From: Streptomyces himastatinicus ATCC 53653
GTDB lineage: Bacteria > Actinomycetota > Actinomycetes > Streptomycetales > Streptomycetaceae
Direction of reading: 5' to 3'
Length of the DNA: 48,220 nucleotides
Assembly (NCBI RefSeq): GCF_000158915.1
Contig: NZ_GG657754.1
Location: forward strand, 6,883,391-6,931,610
Position 1 is the stretch's first letter. Every line of letters begins with the position of its first letter. The notes under the pieces are model-generated. The model was not told where the DNA came from, ran no database searches, and saw only the letters and a program-made list of their open reading frames with translations. Positions 10,401-20,100 of this stretch are shown here, in pieces. The translations under genes and the position numbers were made by a program.

Positions 10401-11082
10401 CGACATCCAGTGGGAACGCTTCGCCCAGGGCTACACGGCGGTCCGCCCCAGCCCGCTCATCGGCGATCTGCCGGAGGTGCGGCGGCTGCGGGAGACCGGC
10501 GTCCCGGGCGGCGACCCGTCCGCGACCGCTGACGGCTCCCCGGCCGACGCGCTGCGGCAGCGGCTGGCCGGGATCTCCCGTGCCGAACAGTCCCTGGTGG
10601 TCCTGGAAGTCGTACGCACCAACGCGGCCGCGGCGCTCGGCCACCCGACGACCGACGAGGTCGGCGCGGGGCGGGCGTTCAAGGAGCTGGGCTTCGACTC
10701 GCTGATCGCGCTCGAGCTGCGCAACCGGCTGGGCGTCGCCACCGGGCAGAAGCTGCCCGCCACGCTGGTCTTCGACTATCCGACCCCGTCGGCGCTGGCC
10801 GAGTTCCTGTGCGGCGAGCTCGTCGGCAACGGCGGCGCGGCGGCCGCGCCCGGACTCGCGGAGCTGGACGCACTGGAGTCCGCGCTGTCCGTCCTCGACC
10901 CGCAGAGCGAGGCGCGGGACGACATCGCGGCCCGGCTGCGGGACCTCGCGGCGAAGTGGGCGGAGCCCCGTACGGCCGGTACCGAGACGGCCGACGGCGG
11001 TGCCGACACCGTGACGGAGAAGCTGCAACAGGCGACGCAGGATGAGGTCTTCGACTTCATCGAGAAAGAACTCGGAATCTAA
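1483..11082 (+). CDS. Two-module type I PKS: KS-AT-KR-ACP, KS-AT-KR-ACP, methylmalonyl-type ATs
   Basis: The 3199-residue enzyme starts with a docking coil (residues 1-32, EDKLRDYLKR). First module: KS from about 36 (Cys207 in DTACSSS); AT about 569-885 (GHSQGE Ser659, YASH at 761, the usual methylmalonyl signature); a post-AT element (ARFWDAVDRED) typical of modules without DH; KR from about 1200 (LDD; FSSFAATFG...NYAPGN); ACP Ser1520. Second module: KS from about 1581 (Cys1753); AT about 2111-2430 (Ser2201, YASH at 2303); KR from about 2750; ACP Ser3073; C-terminal docking segment ending DEVFDFIEKELGI. No DH or ER motifs are present, so each module should add a methyl and leave a hydroxyl. 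The second KR reads LFSGIAG, with Gly2885 where the catalytic Ser is expected, 13 residues before Tyr2898; whether it still reduces is open. Parts of the two modules are near-identical in DNA. Confidence 0.96.
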   Translation: MVNNEDKLRDYLKRATADLRQARRQLREVEERHQEPIAIVAMSCRYPGGVRTPEELWRLVAGGEDAISGFPTDRGWDIESLYDADPDQAGSSYVSEGGFLYDAGGFDPALFGISPREAMAMDPQQRLLLESSWEAFERAGLDPTGLRGSRTGVFAGVMYHDYTSRLDSVPEGVEGFLGTGSSGSIASGRVSYTFGLEGPAVTVDTACSSSLVTLHMAVQALRNGECSLALAGGVTVMATPSTFTEFSRQRGLAADGRCKPFAAAADGTGWGEGVGMLLVERLSDARRNGHPVLAIVRGSAVNQDGASNGLTAPNGPSQQRVIHQALTNGRLGAADVDAVEAHGTGTTLGDPIEAQALLATYGQDRPENQPLLLGSIKSNIGHTQAAAGVAGIIKMVMAIRHGVLPKTLHVDDPTPHVDWSAGAVSLLTEATPWPQTDRPRRAAVSSFGFSGTNAHTIIEQAPAEEDAETPAEEPPSRRLDVVPWAVSGKSAAALRAQAERLLTQLESDPALSPVDVGLSLATTRAQLDHRAVVRGRDRDELLAGLGALAGGGMASNVAQGSAVGGRTAFVFPGQGSQWAGMAVGLMDASPVFAARIEECAAALTEFTDWSLVEVLRGAEGAPSLERVDVVQPVLFSVMVSLAELWRSFGVAPAAVVGHSQGEIAAACVAGILSLKDAARVVALRSQAIGRVLAGKGGMVSVALPVTQVRERIAAWGEERISVAAVNGPSAVVVSGEPTALDELLASCEADDVRARRVPVDYASHSAQVELLRDELLKLLAPVQPQPAQVPFLSTVTGEWVEGPELDAEYWFTNLRRTVELESAVRRLLDEGFGVFIESSAHPVLAMGVQDTAEDAGMDAAAIGSLRRDEGGLERFWASLGEAWTRGVQVDWDAVFDGTGATRVGLPTYAFQHQHYWLESGTTPTAADPVEARFWDAVDREDWQALATELAVDGDEQVSALLPALASWRKQAREQSTVDGWRYRVTWKPLADAHQARLSGAWLLVVPETAAEGEWATGAARTLAERGADVRQIVVDPATEGREQLTERLRAALTETDGIPFAGVLSLLALEGRPHPLHGSVPAGVAAQFALVQALGDAEIGAPLWSATRGAVSVGRADALDAPEQALIWGLGRVAALEHGERWGGLVDLPGTADELALSRLVTALAGAEDEDQLAIRATGLLVRRLVRAPLSGTPAVRSWSPSGTTLVTGGTGALGAHVARWLARNGASHLVLTSRRGLEAPGAAELRDELTALGAQVTVAACDVAERSQIEELLAAVPADRPLTAVVHTAAVLDDGVIEGLTPEQIDRVLKVKVDATRHLHELTRDLDLSAFVLFSSFAATFGAPGQGNYAPGNAFLDAFAEWRRAQGLPATSLAWGPWGEGGMAEGGVGDRMRRHGVIEMAPGAAVTALQHALDRDESVLTVVDMEWKRFVLAFTSGRSRPLLHDLPEARDVIADMSGDAEAEGAEGAALVRQLAGASEAEQERLVLELVRTAVAAVLGYAGADDVEPGRAFKDLGFDSLTAVELRNRLGAASGLKLPPTLIFDYPTPTVLARQLRTELSGGQQVAVATRPVAAASADDEPIAIVAMSCRFPGGVRTPEELWQLLDTGGDALSEFPGDRGWDIDSLYNPDPDAQGTSYTREGGFLTGAAEFDPAFFGISPREAMAMDPQQRLLLETSWEAFERAGIDPATLHGSQSGVFVGTNGSDYSILMRNTTEGYEGHLATGSAASVVSGRLSYTFGLEGPAVTVDTACSASLVALHLAVQALRNGECSLALAGGVTVMATPGTFIEFSRQRGLSSDGRSKVFSSDADGFSPAEGVGMLLVERLSDAREKGHPVLAVVRGSAINQDGASNGLTAPNGPSQQRVIRQALANARLATGEVDVVEAHGTGTTLGDPIEAQALLATYGQDRPEGQPLLLGSIKSNIGHAQAAAGVAGVMKTVLAMRYGVVPESLHIAEPTPHVDWSAGDIELLIEARPWPETGHPRRAAVSSFGFSGTNAHAILEQAPVEEREPQPENGQNGVLPWVLSGKSEAALRAQAAKLLAHLDTAPALRPADVGHSLATTRAAFDRRAVLVGSDRDDFARGLDALARGQVLPNLVQGASIGGKAAFVFPGQGSQWVGMAVGLLDASPVFSARIDECADALAEFTDWSLVDVLRGAEDAPSLERVDVVQPVLFSVMVSLAELWRSLGVRPSAVVGHSQGEIAAACVAGILSLQDAARVVALRSQAIGRVLAGKGGMVSVALPVSDVRERIAAWGEERISVAAVNGPSAVVVSGEPTALDELVASCEADEVRARRVPVDYASHSAQVELLRDELLKLLAPVQPQTTQVPFLSTVTGEWVEGSELDAEYWFTNLRHTVELESAIRRLLDEGMSVFIESSAHPVLAMGVQETAEDAGREAAAIGSLRRDEGGLDRFWASLGEAWTRGVDVDWDAVFDGTGASRVELPTYAFQHQHLWPQAAEAAADAPASQSDAVDARFWEAVEREDLESLADTLACDDDTERSSLGAVLPALASWRKQAREQSTVDGWRYRVTWTSRTEAQAPRLSGTWLLAVPESAVTDDWTLGVVRTLAERGADVRQITPSAVEADRATLTRLVREELADAGTVSGVLSLLAFDERTAPGTDGVGAGLTGTVALIQALGDAGVEAPLWCATRGAVSVSATDRPEAPEQALVWGLGRTAALEYPERWGGLVDLPGAADERALSRLAGVLAGADGEDQLAVRTAGVFARRLARSPLAGAPAMRSWSPSGTTLVTGGTGALGAHVARWLARNGASHLVLTSRRGLEAPGAAELRDELTALGAQVTVAACDVADRKAVEALLAAIPADQPLTAVMHAAGVLDDGVLDALTPERFATVLGPKADAARHLHELTRDLELSAFVLFSGIAGTLGDAGQGNYAAANAYLDALAEQRRADGLPATSVAWGRWGETGLAAGGAIGERLDRGGVPAMDPHAAIMALQQALDHADTVLAVADIQWERFAQGYTAVRPSPLIGDLPEVRRLRETGVPGGDPSATADGSPADALRQRLAGISRAEQSLVVLEVVRTNAAAALGHPTTDEVGAGRAFKELGFDSLIALELRNRLGVATGQKLPATLVFDYPTPSALAEFLCGELVGNGGAAAAPGLAELDALESALSVLDPQSEARDDIAARLRDLAAKWAEPRTAGTETADGGADTVTEKLQQATQDEVFDFIEKELGI
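5079..5275 (+). repeat. KR coding tract nearly identical to 9717-9920
   Basis: The DNA from the end of the KR structural subdomain through the NADPH-binding half of the KR is almost base-for-base the same in the two modules of this gene (the tract begins cggtcctggagcccgtccgg in both). Most differences are single silent changes. This indicates recent duplication or gene conversion between modules. Confidence 0.8.
9717..9920 (+). repeat. KR coding tract, second copy of 5079-5275
   Basis: This is the partner of the tract at 5079-5275. The similarity stops beyond the NADPH-binding half: the catalytic segment and C-terminal part of this KR (LFSGIAG, NYAAANAYLDA) differ clearly from the first module (LFSSFAA, NYAPGNAFLDA). 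Homogenisation therefore covered only part of the domain. Confidence 0.8.
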
Positions 11083-11138
11083 GGATCGATGGGTCCGCGG
11101 GCGCAAGGTTTGTGACGAGAAGCATGGGTGAGACTCCA

Positions 11139-14100
11139 ATGGCGGATCAGGACAAGATCCTCGACTACCTCAAGCGGGTAACTGCCGATCTGCACCAGAC
11201 GCGGCAGCGTCTTCGCGAGGTCGAGTCGCAGGAGCCTGAGCCGATCGCGATCGTCGGCATGAGCTGCCGCTTCCCCGGAGGCGTCACGTCTCCGGAGGAG
11301 CTGTGGCAGCTCGTGGCCGGTGGCGGCGACGCCATCACGGACTTCCCCACGGACCGCGGCTGGGACGTGTCGTCGCTCTTCGACGCCGACCCCGACCAGC
11401 AGGGCACCAGCTACACCGACAAGGGCGGATTCCTGGAGGGCGCCGGCGAGTTCGACGCCGGGTTCTTCGGGATCAGCCCGCGCGAAACCCTCGGCATGGA
11501 CCCCCAGCAGCGGCTGCTGCTGGAGACCTCCTGGGAGGCGTTCGAGCGGGCCGGGATCGACCCGGCCACGCTGCGCGGCAGCAAGGCCGGTGTCTTCATC
11601 GGCACCAACGGCCAGGACTACCCGGAGCTGATGCACCGGCTGCCGCAGGGCGTCGAGCAGTATCTGCTGACCGGCAACGCGGCGAGCGTCATCTCCGGCC
11701 GCATCTCCTACACCTTCGGTCTGGAGGGCCCGGCGCTCACCGTCGACACGGCGTGCTCGGCGTCGCTGGTGGCGCTGCACCTGGCCGTGCAGGCGCTGCG
11801 CAACGGCGAATGCTCGCTGGCGCTGACCGGTGGTGTCACGGTCATGAACAGCCCGCGCGCGTTCATCAACTTCAGCCGTCAGCGCGGCCTCGCCCCCGAC
11901 GGCCGCTGCAAGGCATTCGCGGACGGTGCGGACGGCACCGGCTGGGGCGAGGGCGTCGGCATGCTGCTCGTCGAGCGGCTGTCGGACGCCCGCAAGAACG
12001 GCCACCAGGTGCTGGCCATCGTCCGCGGTTCCGCCATCAACCAGGACGGTGCGTCCAACGGTCTGACGGCGCCCAACGGCCCGTCCCAGCAGCGCGTCAT
12101 CCGGCAGGCGCTCACCGATGGCCGCCTCACCCCGGCCCAGGTCGACGCCGTGGAGGCGCACGGCACCGGTACGTCGCTCGGCGACCCCATCGAGGCGCAG
12201 GCGCTGCTCGCCACGTACGGGCAGCACCGGGCCGAGGGCCGCCCGCTGTGGCTCGGCTCCGTCAAGTCCAACTTCGGGCACACCCAGGCCGCGGCCGGTG
12301 TCGCCGGAATCATCAAGATGGTCAAGGCCATCGAGCACGGGGTGCTGCCCAGGACGCTGCACGTCGACGCGCCCTCCGGCGATGTCGACTGGTCGGCGGG
12401 CGCGGTGTCCCTGCTCACCGAGAACACGCCGTGGCCGGAGACCGGCCAGCCGCGCCGCGCGGGCATCTCCTCGTTCGGTGTCAGCGGTACGAACGCCCAC
12501 ACCGTCATCGAGCAGGCGCCCGCCGAGGACCGTGAGGCGGAGGCGGCCAGCGGTGAGTGGTCCGGGCTCGGCGGGCAGCTGCCGCTGCTGGTGTCCGGGC
12601 AGAGCGCTCAGGCGCTGCGCGCCCAGGCCGCCCGGCTCGCCGCCCACGTACGGGACGAACCGGGCCTCGGCCTGGCCGACCTCGCCCACTCCCTGGCCAC
12701 CACCCGCGCCGCGCTGGACCACCGGGCCGTGGTCATCGCGGGCGACGGCGGCCGGGACGATCTGCTGCGCGGACTGGCCGCGCTCGCCGAGGACGGCCCC
12801 GCGGGCGGGGTCGTCCAGGGCGAGGTCGGTGAGGGCAAGGTCGCGTTCCTGTTCACCGGGCAGGGCAGCCAGCGCACCGGCATGGGTCGCGAGCTGTACG
12901 CGGCCGTCCCGGCCTTCGCGAAGGCGCTGGACGAGGTGTGCGCCGAACTCGACGGCCACCTCGAACTGCCGCTGCGCGATGTGATGTTCGGTGACGACGC
13001 CTCGGTGCTGGATCAGACGGCGTACACCCAGCCCGCCCTGTTCGCCCTCGAAGTGGCGCTTTTCCGGCTGCTGGAAACGTGGGGCGTGAAGCCCGACTTC
13101 CTCGTCGGCCACTCCATCGGCGAACTGGCCGCCGCCCATGTGGCGGGCGTGCTGTCGCTCGCCGACGCCTCCCGACTGGTCGCCGCGCGCGGCCGACTGA
13201 TGCAGGAACTGCCGGGCGGCGGCGCGATGATCGCCGTCCAGGCGTCCGAGGACGAGGTGGCGCCGCTGCTCACCGAGCGCGTCTCCATCGCCGCCCTCAA
13301 CGGACCGACCTCCGTGGTCATCGCGGGCGACGAGGACGCCGCTCGCGAGATCGCCGCGTCGTTCGAGGCGCAGGGCCGTAAGACCAAGCGGCTCACCGTC
13401 AGCCACGCCTTCCACTCGCCGCACATGGACGGGATGCTGGAGGCGTTCTGCGAGGTCGCGCAGGGCGTCACCTACGCGCCGCCGGTCATCCCCGTCATCT
13501 CCAACCTCACCGGCGCGTCCGTCTCCGCCGATGAGATCTGCTCGCCCGACTACTGGGTCCGGCACGTCCGCGAGGCCGTCCGCTTCACCGACGGTGTGCG
13601 GCGGCTCGAAGAGTACGGCGTCGGCACCTTCGTGGAGCTGGGCCCCGACGGTGTGCTCACCGCCATGGCGCAGGACTGCGTCACCGCCGGCGGCGCCGCC
13701 TTCGTCCCCGTCCTGCGCGGCGACCGCCCCGAGGCCACCGCCCTGACCGACGCGCTCGCCCGCGCCCATGTGCACGGCGTGGCCGTCGACTGGGCCGCGG
13801 TCTTCGCGGGCTCCGGCGCCCGACGCGTCGAACTGCCCACGTACGCCTTCCAGCGCGAGCTGTACTGGCCCGAGCCCGCCGGACCCTGGACCGGCGATGT
13901 CACCGCCGCCGGGCTCGGCTCGGCGGACCACCCGCTGCTCGGTGCCGCCGTCTCGCTCGCCGACGCCGCCGGATTCCTGTTCACCGGCAGGCTCTCCCTC
14001 CAGACCCACCCATGGCTCGCCGACCACGCCGTCATGGACACCGTGCTGCTGCCCGGCACCGCCTTCGTCGAGCTGGCGATCCGCGCCGGTGACCACGTCG

Positions 14101-17100
14101 GCGCCGATGTGCTGGAGGAGCTGACCCTCGAAGCGCCGCTCGTCCTGCCCCCGCAGGGCGGGGTGCAGGTGCAGGTGTCCGTGGGCGCGCCGGACGACAC
14201 CGGCCGCCGCTCGCTGACCCTGCACTCGCGGCTCGAAGAGGCCGCGGACGGCACCTGGGGCGAGGGCGAGTGGACCCGCCACGCCACCGGTGTGCTCGCC
14301 ACCGGCGCCACCACGCCCGATGACACGCTCACCACCTGGCCGCCGGCCGATGCCACCGAGGTTCCCGTCGACGGCCTGTACGAGTGGCTCACCGAGAGCG
14401 GCTTCGCGTACGGCCCGGTGTTCCAGGGCCTCAAGGCCGCCTGGCAGCACGGCGACCACGTGTACGCCGAGGTACGCCTGCCCGACAGCGCCCGCGCCGA
14501 GGCCGACCTGTTCGGGCTGCACCCGGCGCTGCTGGACGCCGCCCTGCACGCCGTCGGCATCGGCTCCCTGCTGGAGGACACCGAACACGGCCGCCTCCCG
14601 TTCTCCTGGAGCGGCGTCCGGCTGCACGCCGTCGGCGCCTCCGCGCTGCGCGTCCGGCTCTCGCCCGCGGGCCAGGACACCGTGGCCGTGCTGGTGACCG
14701 ACGAGAGCGGCGCGCCCGTCGCCTCGGTCGACGCCCTGCTGCTGCGCCCGGTCTCGCCCGAGCAGGTGCACTCCGCGCGCGGCGCCTTCTACGACGCGCT
14801 GTTCCGCGTCGAGTGGACCCCCGCCCCGGTGCCCTCCGCCACCACCGTCGTGGCCGGGCAGTGGGCGCTGCTGGGCGACGACACCCCCGCCTTGGCCGCC
14901 GCGCTGCCCACCGCCGCCGGATACGCCGACCTGGCCGCGCTCGGCGAGGCCGTGACCGGCGGCGCCCCGGTGCCGCAGGCCGTCGTGGCGCCGTTCTTCC
15001 CGGCCGATACGGACCTTCCTGTCGAGGCCGCCGTACGCGACGCCCTGCACCGCGCGCTGGACCTGGCCCAACGCTGGCTCGCCGACGACCGCTTCGAGGG
15101 CTCCCGGCTGGTCATCGCCACCCGCGGCGCCGTCGCCACCGCCGCGGACGCCGACACCGAGGACCTGGCGCACGCCCCGCTGTGGGGCCTGCTGCGCTCC
15201 GCGCAGTCCGAGAACCCGGACCGCTTCACCCTCGTCGACATCGACGGCGACGACGCCTCGTACCGCGCCCTCGCCCCCGCCCTCGCCACCGGCGAAGCGC
15301 AGCTCGCGGTCCGCGCCGGGACGGTCGTCGTACCGCGCCTGGCGAAGGTCGCCTCCGACGCCGCGCACACCGTGCCCGCCCTCGACCCCGAGGGCACCGC
15401 CCTGGTCACCGGCGCCACCGGCACCCTGGGCGGCCTTGTCGCCCGCCACCTGGTCACCGAGCACGGCGTACGCCACCTGCTGCTGCTCAGCAGGCGCGGC
15501 GCCGACGCGCACGGCGCCGCCGAGCTCGTCGCCGAACTGCGCGCGTCCGGCGCCGAGGTCACCCTCGCCGCCTGCGACGTGGCCGACCGCGCCGCGCTGG
15601 CCGAGGTGCTGGCCGCCGTCCCGGCCGCCCACCCGCTGACCGCCGTGGTGCACACGGCCGGTGTGCTGGACGACGGTGTCATCGGGTCGCTCACCGCCGA
15701 GCGCGTCGACCGCGTCCTGCCGCCCAAGGTGGACGCGGCGCTGAACCTGCACGAGCTGACCCGCGACCTGGACCTGTCCGCGTTCGTCCTGTTCTCCGCC
15801 GCCGCCGGAACGCTCGGCGGCCCCGGCCAGGCCAACTACGCGGCCGCCAACGCCTTCCTGGACGCCCTCGCCCAGCGCCGCCGCGCCCAGGGACTCCCCG
15901 CGACCGCCCTCGCCTGGGGCCTGTGGGCCGAACGCAGCGGCATGACCGGCGACCTGGACGACACCGACATCCAGCGCATCACCCGCGCCGGAGTCGCCGC
16001 CCTCTCCTCCGACGAGGGCCTCGCCCTGCTGGACACCGCGCTCGCCGTCGGCGACCCCGCGTTCGTCCCCATGCACCTGGACCTGGCGCCGCTGCGCCAC
16101 GCCGACGCCACCATGGTTCCTGCGCTGCTGCGCGGCCTGGTGCGGGGCGGTACGGCCCGCCGCACCGCCGAGTCGGGCGCCGCAGCGTCCGGCGGGCTCA
16201 CCGAACGGCTCCTCGGGCTGTCCGTCCCCGAACGCGACCGGCTGCTGCTGGAGGTCGTCTGCGGCCAGGTCGCCGCCGTCCTCGGCTACGCGGGCCCGGA
16301 GGCGGTCGGCTCGGGTCGTGCCTTCAAGGAGCTGGGCTTCGACTCGCTCACCGCCGTCGAGCTGCGCAACCGCCTCGGCGCCGTCACGGGCGTACGGCTC
16401 CCCGCCACCCTCGTCTTCGACTACCCCACGCCCACCGCGCTCGCCGGGTTCCTGCGCACCGAAATCCTCGGCGACCAGGCCGACGAGGGCGCCGCGGCCC
16501 CGGTGGCGACCACCGCCGTCGCCGACGACGAGCCGATCGCCATCGTCGGCATGAGCTGCCGCTACCCGGGCGGCGTCAGCAGCCCCGAGGAGCTGTGGCA
16601 GCTCGTCATGGGCGCCACCGACGCCATCTCCGGCTTCCCCACCGACCGCGGCTGGCAGCTGGACGGCATCCTGGGCGACGACCAGGGGCAGGCGGGCACC
16701 AGCGCCACCATCGAGGGCGGATTCCTCTACGAGGCGGGCGAGTTCGACCCGGACTTCTTCGGTATCAACCCGCGCGAAGCCCTCGCCATGGACCCCCACC
16801 AGCGGCTGCTGCTGGAGTCCTCCTGGGAGGCGTTCGAGCGCGCGGGCATCGACCCGGCGGCCGTACGCGGCAGCAAGACCGGTGTCTTCACCGGCGTCAT
16901 GTACCACGACTACCTCTCCCGGCTGACCGCCCTCCCGGAGGGCCTCGAGGGCTACCTCGGCACCGGTACGGCGGGCAGTGTCGCCTCGGGCCGCGTCGCG
17001 TACACCTTCGGTCTCGAAGGCCCGGCCGTCACCATCGACACGGCGTGCTCGTCGTCGCTGGTGGCGCTGCACTTCGCGGCGCAGGCGCTGCGCAGCGGCG

Positions 17101-20100
17101 AGTGCACCATGGCGCTCGCGGGCGGTGTCACCGTCATGTCCACCCCGGACACCTTCATCGACTTCAGCCGCCAGGGCGGCCTGTCCGCCAGCGGCCGCTG
17201 CAAGTCCTTCGCCTCCGGCGCGGACGGCACGGGCTGGGCCGAGGGCGTCGGAATGCTGCTGGTGGAGCGGCTGTCGGATGCCCGTAAGAACGGCCACCAG
17301 GTGCTGGCCGTGGTGCGGGGCACGGCGGTCAACCAGGACGGTGCGAGCAACGGCCTGACGGCGCCGAACGGCCCGTCGCAGCAGCGCGTCATCCGCGCGG
17401 CCCTGGCCGGTGCGGGCCTCTCCGCCGCCGAGGTGGACGCCGTGGAGGCGCACGGTACGGGGACCACGCTGGGCGACCCGATCGAGGCGCAGGCGCTGCT
17501 GGCCACGTACGGCAAGGAGAAGACCGCAGAACAGCCGCTGTACCTCGGCTCCATCAAGTCGAACATCGGCCACACGCAGGCGGCCGCGGGTGTGGCGGGC
17601 ATCATCAAGATGGTGCTGGCGATGCGGCACGGTGTGCTTCCGCAGTCGCTGCACATCGACGAGCCGTCGCCGCACGTGGACTGGGAGGCGGGCGCGGTGT
17701 CGCTGCTCGCCGAAGCGCGGGAGTGGCCGGAGACGGACCGTCCGCGCCGCGCGGGCATCTCCTCCTTCGGCGTCAGCGGCACCAACGCCCACGCCATCAT
17801 CGAGCAGGCGCCCGAGCCGGAGCCCCAGCCCGCGACGGATGCCGCGCCCCGTGCGGCCGGGGTGCTGCCCTGGGCGCTGTCCGGCAAGTCCGCCGACGCG
17901 CTGCGCGACCAGGCCGGGCGCCTGCTCGCCCACCTGGAGGAGCGGCCCGGGCTGCCGCTGACCGACCTCGGCTACTCGCTCGCCACCACGCGCGCCGCGC
18001 TGGACCACCGTGCGGTGGTGGTCGGCGACGACCGCGCCGCGCTGGTCGCGGGCCTGGAGGCACTGGCGCGCGGCGAGTCCGCTGCGGGGCTGGTCGAGGG
18101 CTCGGTGGGCGAGGGCAAGGTGGCGTTCCTGTTCACGGGGCAGGGGAGCCAGCGGCTGGGGATGGGTCGTGAGCTGTATGCGGCGTACCCGGTGTTCGCG
18201 GAGGTGCTGGATGAGGTGTGCGACGCGCTGGATGCGCACCTCGAACGGCCACTGAAGACGGTCCTGTTCGGGGACGACGCGGCGGTACTGGATCAGACCG
18301 GTTACACCCAGCCCGCGCTGTTCGCGGTCGAGGTGGCGCTGTTCCGGCTGGTCGAAGCCTGGGGTCTGCGTGCGGACTTCCTCTCCGGCCACTCCATCGG
18401 CGAGCTGGCCGCTGCCCATGTGGCGGGTGCGCTCTCCCTCGCGGATGCCGCCAAGCTGGTGGCCGCGCGTGGGCGTCTGATGCAGGAGCTGCCTGCCGGT
18501 GGCGCGATGATCGCCATCCAGGCGTCCGAGGACGAGGTGGCGCCGCTCCTCACCGAGCGCGTGAGCATTGCCGCCCTCAACGGCCCGATGTCCGTGGTGA
18601 TCGCGGGTGACGAGGATGCCGCACAGGAAATCGCTGCCTCCTTCGACGCGCAGGGTCGTAAGACCAAGCGGCTCACCGTGAGCCATGCCTTCCACTCGCC
18701 CCGTATGGACGGGATGCTGGAGGCGTTCCGCGAGGTCGCGCAGGGGCTTTCGTACGAGGCGCCGCGCATCCCGATCGTCTCCAACCTCACCGGTCAGCTG
18801 GTCTCCGCCGAGGAGATCACGACGCCGGACTTCTGGGTGCGTCACGTCCGCGAGGCGGTCCGCTTCCTCGACGGCATCCGCACCCTCGAAGCGCAGGGCG
18901 TCACGACGTACCTCGAACTGGGCCCGGACGGTGTGCTGTCCGCCATGGGGCAGGACTGCCTGACCGAGAGCGATGCCGCCTTCGCGCCCGTCCTCCGCAA
19001 GGACCGCTCCGAGGCCGCCACCCTCACCGCCGCCCTCGCCCGGCTGCACGTCCGTGGCGTGACGCCGGACTGGGCGGCGTACTTCGCGGGGACCGGTGCG
19101 TCCCGCGTCGACCTGCCCACGTACGCCTTCCAGCACCGCCGCTTCTGGCTGACGTCCCCGGCGGGCTTCGTGGGCGACGTGGAGTCGGCGGGGCTGGGCC
19201 GGGCGGACCATCCGCTGCTGGGCGCGGCGGTGCCGCTGGCCGACTCCGATGGCTTCCTGCTCACGGGCAGGCTCTCCCTCGAAAGCCACCCGTGGCTGGC
19301 CGACCACGCCGTGATGGGCACGGTCCTGCTGCCCGGCACCGCCTTCGTCGAGCTGGCGATCCGCGCCGGTGACCAGGTGGGCTGCGACCGGCTGGACGAG
19401 CTGACCATCGAGGCGCCGCTGATCCTCCCCGAGCGTGGCGCGGTGCAGCTCCAGATCATGGTCGGGGCCCCGCAGGCCGCCGGACACCGCACGCTGGAGC
19501 TGTACTCGCGGGCCCAGGACGCGCCCGCCGAGGTGCCCTGGATCCGGCACGCCAGCGGTGTGCTGGTGGCGGGCGCCCCGCAGCCGTCGTTCGATCTGAC
19601 GGCATGGCCGCCGCCGGGCGCCGAGCCCGCCGAGATCGACGGGCTCTACGAGCACCTGGCGCAAGGCGGTTTCGCGTACGGCCCGGTGTTCCAGGGGCTT
19701 GAGGCGGCGTGGCTGCGTGGCGACGAGGTGTTCGCCGAGGTCCGGCTGCCCGAGGACGCGGAGGCCGACGCCAAGGCGTTCGGGCTGCACCCGGCGCTGC
19801 TGGACGCCGCGCTGCACAGCACGTTCGCCCGTCCCGACGGCGATGAGCAGGGCAGGCTGCCGTTCTCTTGGGGCGGGGTGTCGCTGCACGCGGTGGGCGC
19901 CGGTGCGCTCCGGGTGCGGCTGACCCCGGCCGGAGCGGACGCGGTGTCGCTGGAGCTTGCCGACGGGACCGGTGCCCCGGTGGCCTCGGTGGAGCAGCTG
20001 GCGCTGCGCCCAATCGCGGCCGGGCAGCTCGCGGGCGCCCGCCCAGCCGCGTACCACGAGTCGCTGTACCGGCTGGACTGGGCCACCGTGCCCGTGGCCG

